8,049 bases of DNA from JBGOUJ01 sp041477005. Its GTDB lineage: Bacteria > Acidobacteriota > Terriglobia > Bryobacterales > JACQDG01. The DNA is taken from contig JBGOUJ010000361.1 of the NCBI GenBank assembly GCA_041477005.1, forward strand, positions 1 through 8,049. Direction: 5' to 3'. The position numbers and the translations under genes are program-made. Within the stretch, counting starts at the first letter, position 1, and each line of letters opens with the position of its first letter. Positions 1 to 6,236 of this stretch are shown here, piece by piece. The notes under the pieces were generated by a model. The model was not told the DNA's origin. It searched no databases and saw nothing but the letters and a program-made list of their open reading frames with translations.

Positions 1-2
1 AT

Positions 3-272
3 GTCCCTGGAGTCGTGTCTCGACAAGGATCCGCTTTCGTACTCTATTTCATGGACCACCCTCCGCGCGACTGGCACGACCTGCTCGAACACCATGATTT
101 CAACAAGGATTGCGTTATGCGCCAGGCCCTCATCGAGCGCGGGATCTATGTGTTCCCGGTCGCTACCAAGCAGTGCTCCATTTCCACCGCGCATACCGAA
201 GATGACATTGCGTTGACGCTGGAAAATCTGGAGGAGGTTCTGAAAGCGATATGGCCCGCTACATCGAGATAA
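3..272 (+). CDS. Class III (GSA-aminomutase-like) aminotransferase, C-terminal fragment
   Basis: This is the last ~89 codons of a gene whose 5' part lies before the window; the frame is open from base 3 and stops at TAA 270-272. The remnant matches the C-terminal end of PLP-dependent class III aminotransferases of the glutamate-1-semialdehyde 2,1-aminomutase (HemL) type. It has a Gly-Ser-x-Phe strand (GSAFVLYF), an ALIERGIYVFP segment, and the ending AHTEDDIALTLENLEEVL, which is the usual 'AHTxxDI' closing helix. The PLP-binding lysine is upstream and cannot be checked. Many HemL-like proteins outside tetrapyrrole synthesis are catabolic or biosynthetic transaminases. Because it sits in front of DUF3830, aldehyde dehydrogenase and DHDPS-family genes, such a role is more likely here than heme synthesis (inference). 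An internal GTG at 15 is not the true start, because family-like sequence continues before it. The 3' end overlaps the next gene by 22 nt. Confidence 0.8.
   Translation, partial: VPGVVSRQGSAFVLYFMDHPPRDWHDLLEHHDFNKDCVMRQALIERGIYVFPVATKQCSISTAHTEDDIALTLENLEEVLKAIWPATSR
231..237 (+). promoter_or_regulatory. Ribosome binding site of the DUF3830 gene
   Basis: GAGGAGG lies 13 nt before the ATG at 251, inside the end of the aminotransferase gene. It is a near-consensus Shine-Dalgarno sequence with rather long spacing. It supports the 251 start even though that start overlaps the upstream gene. Confidence 0.45.
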
Positions 273-769
273 TTCTGCCAAAGCGGAACGTCCGGTGCGC
301 CGCACGCCTTCTGGAGGAGGAAGCACCGAAGACCTGCGCCGTGGTGTGGCGCTCGCTGCCCCAGGAGGGGGAGGTTTATCATGCTAAGTACGCCAGCAAC
401 GAGATCTATACGATCGTCCCCCAGCTCGCGAAGAAGGAACCGCGAAACGAAAACCGGACGATCTGCCCCATTCCCGGCGACGTGATGTACTTCTATTTGC
501 CGCCGGGCACAAGAATCCCGCAGGCGGCCAAGCCGTTGGCGGCGGGCGGTCGCGCTCTCATCGATCTCGCTGTTTTCTACGACCGCAACAATCTTCTTTT
601 TTCCCCCTCCGAGGGGCTGACGCCCGGAAACGTCTTCGCCACGATTGTCAAGGGGATGGATGAGATGAAGGCCGCCGGCCATTCCGTGTGGCGGGAAGGC
701 GCGATTGGTGAGCGGCTCATCTTCCGGCCCATCGAAGGGGCCGGCTTGAAAAAATGGAACCTGAAATGA
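251..769 (+). CDS. DUF3830 family protein (cyclophilin-like fold)
   Basis: A 172-residue protein without signal peptide or membrane segment, so cytoplasmic. It shows the pattern of the DUF3830 family, small proteins with a cyclophilin-like beta-barrel: an N-terminal strand (MARYIEIIL), then LLEEEAPKTC (20-29, like the 'LxxxxAPxTx' of cyclophilin-like proteins), then YHAKYASNEIY (43-53), PIPGDVMYFY (73-82), an AVFYDRN segment (108-114) and GNVFATI (126-132). The biochemical function of this family is not established to my knowledge. Members tend to sit beside catabolic genes for small nitrogen or carboxylic compounds, which fits this position. The start is supported by GAGGAGG at 231-237. It overlaps the aminotransferase by 22 nt and the aldehyde dehydrogenase start by 4 or 16 nt, so it is probably co-translated with both. 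Family call fairly sure; role unknown. Confidence 0.75.
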   Translation: MARYIEIILPKRNVRCAARLLEEEAPKTCAVVWRSLPQEGEVYHAKYASNEIYTIVPQLAKKEPRNENRTICPIPGDVMYFYLPPGTRIPQAAKPLAAGGRALIDLAVFYDRNNLLFSPSEGLTPGNVFATIVKGMDEMKAAGHSVWREGAIGERLIFRPIEGAGLKKWNLK

Positions 770-2217
770 AGCGGCGTCATCAGCTTTTCATCGATGGGGA
801 ATATTGCGATGCTGTCGGCGGGAAGACGTTCGAAGTGACGTCTCCCGCGAACAACGAGGTTATCGCCGAAGTGGCCAGTGCGACTGCCGAAGACGTAGAT
901 CGCGCTGTGCGAGCTGCGCGCCGGGCATTTGAATCTGCGAACTGGCGCGGCCTCGAGGTGAAAGACAGGATCGAGCTATTGCGGAAATTAGGCGACATGA
1001 TCCTCCGCTGCCGGGGCGATCTCGCGAAGCTGGAAGCCATCGATACCGGGAACCCGGTGCGCTACACGAGCGAGTTCTACGTCCCCGGAGCCGCAGCCTG
1101 CCTGCATTTTTACCCCCACCTGGCCTACCACCTCGCGGGGCAGCAGATCCCGGTTTCACCGAACCACCTGGACTATACGATTTACGAGCCGCTCGGTGTG
1201 GTGGCGGTCATCGTTCCCTGGAATGATCCTCTGGAGATCGCCTGCGGGCGTCTGGCTAGCGCCTTGGCGGCTGGCAACACGTGTGTGTTGAAGCCTTCGC
1301 CACTGGCGCCGCTCACCTGTCTGCAGCTCGGAGAGTTGGCGCGTGAGGCGGGGTTTCCTCCAGGCGTGCTCAACATCCTGGCTGGCGCCGATGCCGAAGC
1401 TGGCACGCCGCTGATCCACCATCCCGGCGTGGACATGATCAGCTTTACCGGCTCGGTCCGTACCGGAGAGCTGATCCAGCACGCCGCGGCGGAGACCACC
1501 AAGCGAGTGTCGCTGGAACTGGGGGGGAAGTCTCCAAATATCGTCTTTGCAGATGCCGATCTGGCGAAAGCGGTGCCCGGGGCGGCCCAGGCCGTACTGC
1601 TGATGACCGGGCAGAACTGCGTGGCCGGCTCGAGGCTGTACCTGCACGAGAAGATCTACGATGAGTTCCTGACCCGGCTCATCAAGGAGTGTGATGAGTA
1701 TCCTGTCGGCGATCCGCTGGATCCAAAGACGATGCTCGGACCGCTGATCTCTCGCCCCCAATGGGAGAAGGTGAAACAGTACGTGGCGAGTGGGCTCGCC
1801 GACGGCGCGAAGCTGCGACTAGGCGGCAGACCGCTTGAAGATCCGCTGCTCGAAAGGGGCAATTATTTTCCGCCCACCATCTTTACCGACGTATCGCCGG
1901 AGGTGAAAATCGGCCGTGAGGAGATCTTCGGCCCCGTTTTGTGTGTGTTTCGGTTTTCCTCTGCAGACGAGGCGATCCGGCAGGCCAACGACACTCAATA
2001 TGGCCTCGGTGCGGGCGTCTGGACGCAGGATGTGAAACTGGCTCACCGCGTCGCGGCCCAGCTCCAGGCCGGAACCATCTATATTAATACCTACAACGAG
2101 TTCTTCTGCCAGACGCCGTTTGCCGGTTACCGGCGCAGCGGGCTGGGATATGAGTACGGGCTCGATGCGTTGCACCAGTATGTGCAGCGCAAGAACGTGA
2201 TCGTGCGGTTGGATTGA
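754..2217 (+). CDS. NAD(P)-dependent aldehyde dehydrogenase
   Basis: A complete 487-residue aldehyde dehydrogenase, about the usual ~490 length; it oxidises an aldehyde to a carboxylic acid in the cytoplasm. The catalytic set is intact (numbered from the 754 start): Asn157 in VPWNDP, Lys180 in LKPSP, FTGS 231-234, general base Glu255 in LELGGKSPN, nucleophile Cys289 in GQNC, and Glu390 in EEIFGPV. The C-terminal PFAGYRRSGLGYEYG is the usual oligomerisation and closing motif. Overall it resembles betaine-aldehyde/gamma-aminobutyraldehyde-type enzymes, but the substrate cannot be read from sequence. At the site where NAD-preferring members usually carry Glu (KPSE), this protein has Pro183. Two starts are possible: ATG 754, and ATG 766, which gives an ATGA overlap with the DUF3830 stop and a more family-like N-terminus (MKRRHQLFIDGEY). 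Neither has a strong ribosome site; 766 may well be the true one. It probably acts on an intermediate made or used by the neighbouring aminotransferase and lyase-like gene. Confidence 0.93.
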   Translation: MEPEMKRRHQLFIDGEYCDAVGGKTFEVTSPANNEVIAEVASATAEDVDRAVRAARRAFESANWRGLEVKDRIELLRKLGDMILRCRGDLAKLEAIDTGNPVRYTSEFYVPGAAACLHFYPHLAYHLAGQQIPVSPNHLDYTIYEPLGVVAVIVPWNDPLEIACGRLASALAAGNTCVLKPSPLAPLTCLQLGELAREAGFPPGVLNILAGADAEAGTPLIHHPGVDMISFTGSVRTGELIQHAAAETTKRVSLELGGKSPNIVFADADLAKAVPGAAQAVLLMTGQNCVAGSRLYLHEKIYDEFLTRLIKECDEYPVGDPLDPKTMLGPLISRPQWEKVKQYVASGLADGAKLRLGGRPLEDPLLERGNYFPPTIFTDVSPEVKIGREEIFGPVLCVFRFSSADEAIRQANDTQYGLGAGVWTQDVKLAHRVAAQLQAGTIYINTYNEFFCQTPFAGYRRSGLGYEYGLDALHQYVQRKNVIVRLD

Positions 2218-2220
2218 CAT

Positions 2221-3138
2221 ATGCGAGAGCGGCTGCACGGAATGATGGCGCACCTTCCCACCGTTTTCCGCGCCGACGGTGAGATCGATGAGTCGGCCAT
2301 GCGGACAAACATTGCGACCCTTCGGGAAAAAGGGCTGCGCGCCATCTATTACCCGGGATCCAGTGGCGAGCTGTTTAACCTGGGGCCCGAGGAGTACCGC
2401 CGCGCCATTCGTGTGTTTGTGGAGGCGTGCGGGCCGGATGTATTCAAGATCGCGGGCGCCGGCTGGCCCCGCCTGCAAAAAATCGTCGAGGTGACGCGGT
2501 GGCTCGAGGGTGCAAGCGTGGATGCGGTGCTTGTTATCTTGCCTTACTTCGTGCCTCTCTCCTCGCTGGAGCGCATCGACTGCCTGCGCGAGATTGCTGC
2601 AAGCGCTCCGTCGCTCGGGATTGTCCACTACAACACGACGTACGCGCCTGCCGTTCTCTGCAGCTGCGACGACTACGTTGAGCTTTTAGATGTGCAGAAT
2701 TTCTGGGGCACCAAACAGGGGTCCGTCAGCCATGAGCAATGGAGCGACCTGGTTAGCCGGACACCCGAGCTTCGGCACCTCACCCTCGATGACTGGCTGG
2801 TGCCGGCGATGCAATCGGGCGCCGGCCACGGGTCGTTCTCACTGGTTACCAGCTTCTCACCGCGCTTCGCCCTAAGTTTCTTCCGAGCCTGTGAGATGGG
2901 GGATTGGGAGCAGGCCCGGAAAATGGAGGCCGAGTGGAAACGGTTCGTCGAGTGCGTATACATGCCCCTGAGCCGCAAGGGTTACAGTGACGTCGCTTTG
3001 GACAAAGCGTTTGTAGATTGCTTTGGAGTGCTGAAAGCGGGCGCCCCGCGGCGGCCGCTGCGGCCCGTGTCCCCTTCCGACCGGGAATGGGCCCTGGCAC
3101 AGATCCAGCATGGGAGGTACTTCCAGGATGCGTTGTAG
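2221..3138 (+). CDS. DHDPS / N-acetylneuraminate lyase superfamily protein
   Basis: A complete 305-residue TIM-barrel protein of the class I aldolase/dehydratase superfamily that includes DapA, NanA and KdgD. These enzymes form a Schiff base between a lysine and a 2-oxo acid, often pyruvate. Visible hallmarks are the carboxylate-binding loop GSSGE (46-50), Tyr137 in VHYNTT and the Schiff-base lysine Lys165 in WGTKQG. It is probably not DapA: the Arg that follows 'YNVPSR' in DapA is missing (YNTTYAP here). Numbering coincides with E. coli NanA as I remember it (GSTGE 46-50, Tyr137, Lys165, then Gln), and the N-terminus LHGMMAHLPTVF resembles NanA. However, the NanA substrate residues Gly189 and Glu192 are Leu and Trp here, so sialic acid is doubtful. 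No signal peptide. It starts 3 nt after the aldehyde dehydrogenase stop with a weak ribosome site. ATGs at 2242 and 2245 are alternatives but would trim the conserved first strand. Likely a lyase or dehydratase of a sugar acid or related 2-oxo acid. Confidence 0.85.
   Translation: MRERLHGMMAHLPTVFRADGEIDESAMRTNIATLREKGLRAIYYPGSSGELFNLGPEEYRRAIRVFVEACGPDVFKIAGAGWPRLQKIVEVTRWLEGASVDAVLVILPYFVPLSSLERIDCLREIAASAPSLGIVHYNTTYAPAVLCSCDDYVELLDVQNFWGTKQGSVSHEQWSDLVSRTPELRHLTLDDWLVPAMQSGAGHGSFSLVTSFSPRFALSFFRACEMGDWEQARKMEAEWKRFVECVYMPLSRKGYSDVALDKAFVDCFGVLKAGAPRRPLRPVSPSDREWALAQIQHGRYFQDAL
3112..3117 (+). promoter_or_regulatory. Ribosome binding site fixing the start of the first propeller gene
   Basis: GGGAGG stands 10 nt before ATG 3128, within the end of the DHDPS-family gene. 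An in-frame ATG at 3110 overlaps this element and would add MGGTSR before the signal peptide. The site therefore favours 3128, which gives a clean signal-peptide n-region. Confidence 0.5.
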
Positions 3139-4699
3139 ATGGATCATCATCCCGATCTTCGTGCTGGCGCCGTTCTTGCTCGCGCGGGCACAAGTACTAG
3201 ATATCGGGTCCAGCAAGCAACTCTTCATCGACGACTACATCATCGAATCTTTGGATCCTGAGGTCTACCAGCTTCTGAACCAACCTGTGAAGTATTACGA
3301 TAATCCGGTGATCCGGCTTGGCAGCGAGTGGGAACGCAAGGGCGCCATGTCGCACGGGGGCGACGCAGGCAAGATCTTTTATGACGACGAAAAGGGTGTG
3401 TTTCGATTTTACGGATGGATGACTGACTGGGGTTTGACAGGCAAGTGGCTCTTCTATGCCGAATCCAAAGACGGCATTCACTGGATCAAGCCCAAACTCG
3501 GACAGGTCAAATACTTGGGGTACGATACGAATTTCATCGACTTGCCCTTTAGCGGGGCGGGTGCGGCGAATGTTGGCATCCTCAAGGATCCCTCCGCCAA
3601 AAACCCGGACGAGAAATACAAGATGATCTATGCGGACAAGAGGAATGGAAAAAGCGGGATGTACCCCGCCCACTCAGCCGACGGCCTGCACTGGACCGCT
3701 TATCCGACGGACACTCCTGCTTTGCCCTACTGGAGCGACACCAACAACAACCTGTTGTGGGATGCCAGACATATCCAGTACATGTTTTATGTGAGGACCT
3801 TCACCCGCCTCGAAAAGTGGTTCACGCCAGAACGCGTTTACCCGAAGGGTGCCAGGACGAGGACGCCGGCCTGGGCGTCGAGCACTGATTTTCTGCACTG
3901 GGATTCGCCCCAGGACATTCGCGAGCCCGACGATCGGTTTATCTGTTTCCACACCGATGAACAGGATTCCATTGGCAATCGGGATTTCTACACCCTCGAG
4001 GTGTTGCCTTACGAGGGCGGTTACGTCGGGTTCACGTCGGCTTATCACAACATGTTCGGGGTGGAGCCGGCCGGCCTCGACAGCGGCAAAGCGCGGTCGC
4101 CGTGGATGGATCGGATGGACATCCAGCTCGTTTGGAGCCGAAATGCGAAGCACTTTGAGCGGGTGGGGGACCGGCGAGTCTTCATTCCGAATGGGCCCGA
4201 AGGGACTTGGGATTCGGACCTCGTCTACACCGCGCAGGCGCCGATCGTCAGAGAGGACCTCGGCGAGATCTGGGTCTACTACGAGGGCTTTCGCGGCCGG
4301 CACTGGTTCAATCAACGCGGAGATCGCCAGGAAGGGCAGGTAGGTTTGGCGATATTGCGCCTCGATGGTTTTGTCAGCATCACGGGAAGGGGCACGTTGA
4401 CGACGCGCCCGCTTACCTTCCAGGGAGAGAGACTGACGATTAACGCCACCGGAATAGATGTGTACGCGGGAGAAGGTTACGGCACGGTGCGGGTCGAAAT
4501 CCTGGACGCCGCTGCTAATCAACCGGTCTCCGGATTCACCAAAGAAGATTCTGACCCGTTCGGCGGAGACGATATTCGACATACAGTAACGTGGAGGGGA
4601 AAAGCAGATCTGAGCCAGCTACGAGGGCGAACGATCAAGCTAAAGTTTTACGTGGACAAAGCAAAGCTCTTTTCCTTCCAGTTTGCCCGCAGAGGGTGA
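3128..4699 (+). CDS. Secreted five-bladed beta-propeller protein (glycoside-hydrolase-like), copy 1
   Basis: A 523-residue exported protein. Residues 1-21 form a signal peptide (MRCRWIIIPIFVLAPFLLARA, written in two parts: basic MRCR, then a hydrophobic stretch ending ARA before Gln22). The mature part opens with QLFIDDYIIESL and LNQPVKYYDNPV. It then shows repeated blade motifs of the form S-x-D-G/F-x-x-W: SKDGIHW (113-119), SADGLHW (183-189), STDFLHW (252-258) and a degenerate fourth, SRNAKHF (337-343). This layout matches the GH32/GH43/GH130-like propeller proteins common in Planctomycetota and Acidobacteriota. A C-terminal beta-sandwich-like domain starts after RLDGFVSI (411-418) and ends KLFSFQF (513-519). 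Likely role: glycan hydrolysis or binding outside the cytoplasm; the substrate is unknown and activity is inferred from fold only. The start overlaps the DHDPS-family stop by 11 nt. It is paralogous to the next gene but longer, with an insertion around 225-250. Confidence 0.75.
   Translation: MRCRWIIIPIFVLAPFLLARAQVLDIGSSKQLFIDDYIIESLDPEVYQLLNQPVKYYDNPVIRLGSEWERKGAMSHGGDAGKIFYDDEKGVFRFYGWMTDWGLTGKWLFYAESKDGIHWIKPKLGQVKYLGYDTNFIDLPFSGAGAANVGILKDPSAKNPDEKYKMIYADKRNGKSGMYPAHSADGLHWTAYPTDTPALPYWSDTNNNLLWDARHIQYMFYVRTFTRLEKWFTPERVYPKGARTRTPAWASSTDFLHWDSPQDIREPDDRFICFHTDEQDSIGNRDFYTLEVLPYEGGYVGFTSAYHNMFGVEPAGLDSGKARSPWMDRMDIQLVWSRNAKHFERVGDRRVFIPNGPEGTWDSDLVYTAQAPIVREDLGEIWVYYEGFRGRHWFNQRGDRQEGQVGLAILRLDGFVSITGRGTLTTRPLTFQGERLTINATGIDVYAGEGYGTVRVEILDAAANQPVSGFTKEDSDPFGGDDIRHTVTWRGKADLSQLRGRTIKLKFYVDKAKLFSFQFARRG
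4691..4696 (+). promoter_or_regulatory. Ribosome binding site of the second propeller gene
   Basis: AGAGGG lies 11 nt before ATG 4708 and overlaps the last sense codons of the first propeller gene. It supports 4708 as the start over ATG 4591, which lies within the preceding gene and would put 39 residues ahead of the signal peptide. Confidence 0.4.
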
Positions 4700-4707
4700 C
4701 ACACAAC

Positions 4708-6141
4708 ATGTTTGTTCGTCTTCTTTGCATCGGCCTGCTTGCCTGGGCGGGTTTCGCTGCCGAGTCGGCAAAGCTAGGGCGCGGTACATACCTGTTCGTT
4801 GATGACCACTGGATCGAGTCGCTCCAGAACATCGTTCGAACCCTGAATCAGCCGGTCCGGCATCCCCAGAACCCCGTGCTGCGATCTGACCAGCCGTGGG
4901 AGGATGGCATGGTGGTGCTGCAGCCGGGCACGGTGATTTACGACGAGCAGGAAAAGATCTTTAAGATGTGGTACGAGGCGCCCACCAACAGACGGGATCG
5001 GCGTCCTTCCACCTATCTCTGCTACGCCACTTCGCGGGACGGCGTCCGGTGGGAGAAGCCCAAGCTTGGCGTCTTCGAGTTTCGCGGATCACGAGCCAAT
5101 AACATTGTGCTCGCGGCGGAACAGCACGGCGGCAACTGGTTCAGCCACAGCGTGCTCAAGGACGACGGGGATCCGAATCCTGCCCGCCGCTACAAGCTGA
5201 TGTTCTGGGACCAATCTCCGCCGGAGGGAGGCTACGGGTTTTTTGTCGGGTTCTCCCCCGACGGCGTCCGCTGGACGCGGCAATCCAAAGACCCGGTGGT
5301 TCCGGCATCACAGAGTGGCGACACGGGCTGCGTGATGTGGTCCCCGCGCGACAGACAATACGTTTTCTTTCAAAAGTCCCCCATTACCCCCACTCGCAAG
5401 GTCGCCCGCATGACCAGCAAGGACTTTGTCCACTGGGAAGGAGGGCGGCTGGTGCTTGAGCCCGATACGCTCGATCCGCCCGATACCGAGTTTTACGGCA
5501 TGTCAGCGTTTCCTTACGCTGATCGCTACATCGGGCTGATCTGGGTATTCCACACGTACCCCCAGCGCATGGACGCCCAACTCGCTTCGAGCTTTGACAC
5601 GGTGCGCTGGGAGCGCGTCGTGCCCCGCCGCATCTTCCTTCCTCTTGGTTACCAGCGCAACGATTACTCAGGCCAGAGCTTTGACGGCGAGATGCTATTC
5701 CCAGCCAGCCGGCCCGTGCTGTTCGGCGATCAACTAATGATCTACTACAGCGGATTCAATCGGACCCACAACTCTTTCAACAACCAATCCGGGATCGGCC
5801 TCACGACCCTGCGCCTGGACGGATTCGTATCACTGGACGCCGCGGTCACTCCCGGAGTGGTTGTCACAAAGCCGTTCGTCTTCGATGCTGCCCGGTTAGC
5901 GGTGAACGTGCGAGAGGTGTCGAAAGGGGCCGGCGATCCGAGGCTGCGCGCCGAGATTCAGAATATCGAAGGGGGGCCGCTCGCCGGGTACGATCTGGCC
6001 CGTTCGGACACGGTTTCCTCCGGAGTAAAAGCTGTCCTGTCGTGGAATGGGAAGTCCGACCTGTCGGACGTGAACGGCAAACAGGTTCGCCTGAAATTTG
6101 TTTTAAACGACGTCAAGTTTTACTCGTTCCAGGTCGAGTGA
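4708..6141 (+). CDS. Secreted five-bladed beta-propeller protein (glycoside-hydrolase-like), copy 2
   Basis: A 477-residue exported paralogue of the preceding gene. The signal peptide is MFVRLLCIGLLAWAGFAA (1-18). The mature protein repeats the copy-1 plan: YLFVDDHWIESL (28-39), LNQPVRHPQNPVL (46-58), VIYDEQEKIFKMWYEA (76-91), KPKLGVFEF (117-125), then NNIV (131-134). Four S-x-D-x-x-x-W blade motifs are clear: SRDGVRW (109-115), SPDGVRW (183-189), SKDFVHW (237-243), SFDTVRW (295-301). The C-terminal domain follows LRLDGFVSL (368-376) and ends with LKFVLNDVKFYSFQVE (462-477). It is likely a glycoside hydrolase or glycan-binding propeller of the GH32/43/130-like type. This copy is closer to the common form of the family than copy 1. 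The 8-nt gap to copy 1 suggests co-expression. A longer frame from 4591 overlaps copy 1 by 109 nt and buries the signal peptide, so 4708 was chosen. Catalytic residues cannot be assigned without structural alignment. Confidence 0.78.
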   Translation: MFVRLLCIGLLAWAGFAAESAKLGRGTYLFVDDHWIESLQNIVRTLNQPVRHPQNPVLRSDQPWEDGMVVLQPGTVIYDEQEKIFKMWYEAPTNRRDRRPSTYLCYATSRDGVRWEKPKLGVFEFRGSRANNIVLAAEQHGGNWFSHSVLKDDGDPNPARRYKLMFWDQSPPEGGYGFFVGFSPDGVRWTRQSKDPVVPASQSGDTGCVMWSPRDRQYVFFQKSPITPTRKVARMTSKDFVHWEGGRLVLEPDTLDPPDTEFYGMSAFPYADRYIGLIWVFHTYPQRMDAQLASSFDTVRWERVVPRRIFLPLGYQRNDYSGQSFDGEMLFPASRPVLFGDQLMIYYSGFNRTHNSFNNQSGIGLTTLRLDGFVSLDAAVTPGVVVTKPFVFDAARLAVNVREVSKGAGDPRLRAEIQNIEGGPLAGYDLARSDTVSSGVKAVLSWNGKSDLSDVNGKQVRLKFVLNDVKFYSFQVE

Positions 6142-6142
6142 C

Positions 6143-6158
6143 GTTCCATGGGTGGAAC
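6143..6158. terminator. Stem-loop after the propeller genes (possible weak terminator)
   Basis: A perfect 6-bp inverted repeat, GTTCCA, loop TGGG, then TGGAAC, begins two bases after the stop of copy 2. No T-run follows (the next bases are TCGGCCGC), so it is not a standard intrinsic terminator. It could be a 3' RNA-stabilising hairpin, part of a factor-dependent stop, or chance. Confidence 0.3.
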
Positions 6159-6186
6159 TCGGCCGCACGATTGCCCGTCCTGGTGA

Positions 6187-6215
6187 TTGACACGAGGCTA
6201 CCCCGAGCGTAGATT
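6187..6215 (+). promoter_or_regulatory. Predicted sigma70-type promoter of the TPR/molybdoprotein unit
   Basis: A perfect -35 box TTGACA (6187-6192) is followed after exactly 17 nt by TAGATT (6210-6215), which matches the -10 consensus at 4 of 6 positions. The start of transcription would be about 6222, leaving a leader of only ~15 nt before ATG 6237. It lies in the only real intergenic gap of the window, where a promoter is expected. Not tested against the organism's own sigma factors. Confidence 0.55.
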
Positions 6216-6236
6216 AGCCAAATTAGGTCTGCTGGC

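Noticed and set aside
1..216. 71-codon frame starting at base 1 on the + strand
   Set aside because: It lies over the aminotransferase C-terminus in another frame and has low-complexity Ser/Pro/Arg content without family resemblance.
3..272. Assigning the aminotransferase fragment as hemL
   Set aside because: Only the C-terminus is visible and the context is catabolic; HemL-like proteins include many non-heme transaminases.
146..682. 178-codon frame on the - strand
   Set aside because: It is antisense to the aminotransferase end and the DUF3830 gene, both supported by family motifs.
1819..2628. 269-codon frame on the - strand
   Set aside because: It is antisense to the dehydrogenase and DHDPS-family genes, which have clear catalytic motifs; long antisense frames are expected at this GC content.
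2221..3138. Assigning the DHDPS-family gene as dapA or nanA
   Set aside because: The DapA Arg is missing and the NanA pocket residues equivalent to Gly189 and Glu192 are changed.
3674..4582. 302-codon frame on the - strand
   Set aside because: It is antisense to propeller copy 1, matches no family I recognise and has no ribosome site that stands out.
4591..4707. 39-codon N-terminal extension of propeller copy 2
   Set aside because: It overlaps copy 1, would bury the signal peptide, and a ribosome site supports ATG 4708.
6154..6179. Possible ECF-sigma promoter (GGAAC, 17 nt, CGTC)
   Set aside because: GGAAC is also one arm of the stem-loop, the match is short, and a better sigma70-type promoter lies just downstream.
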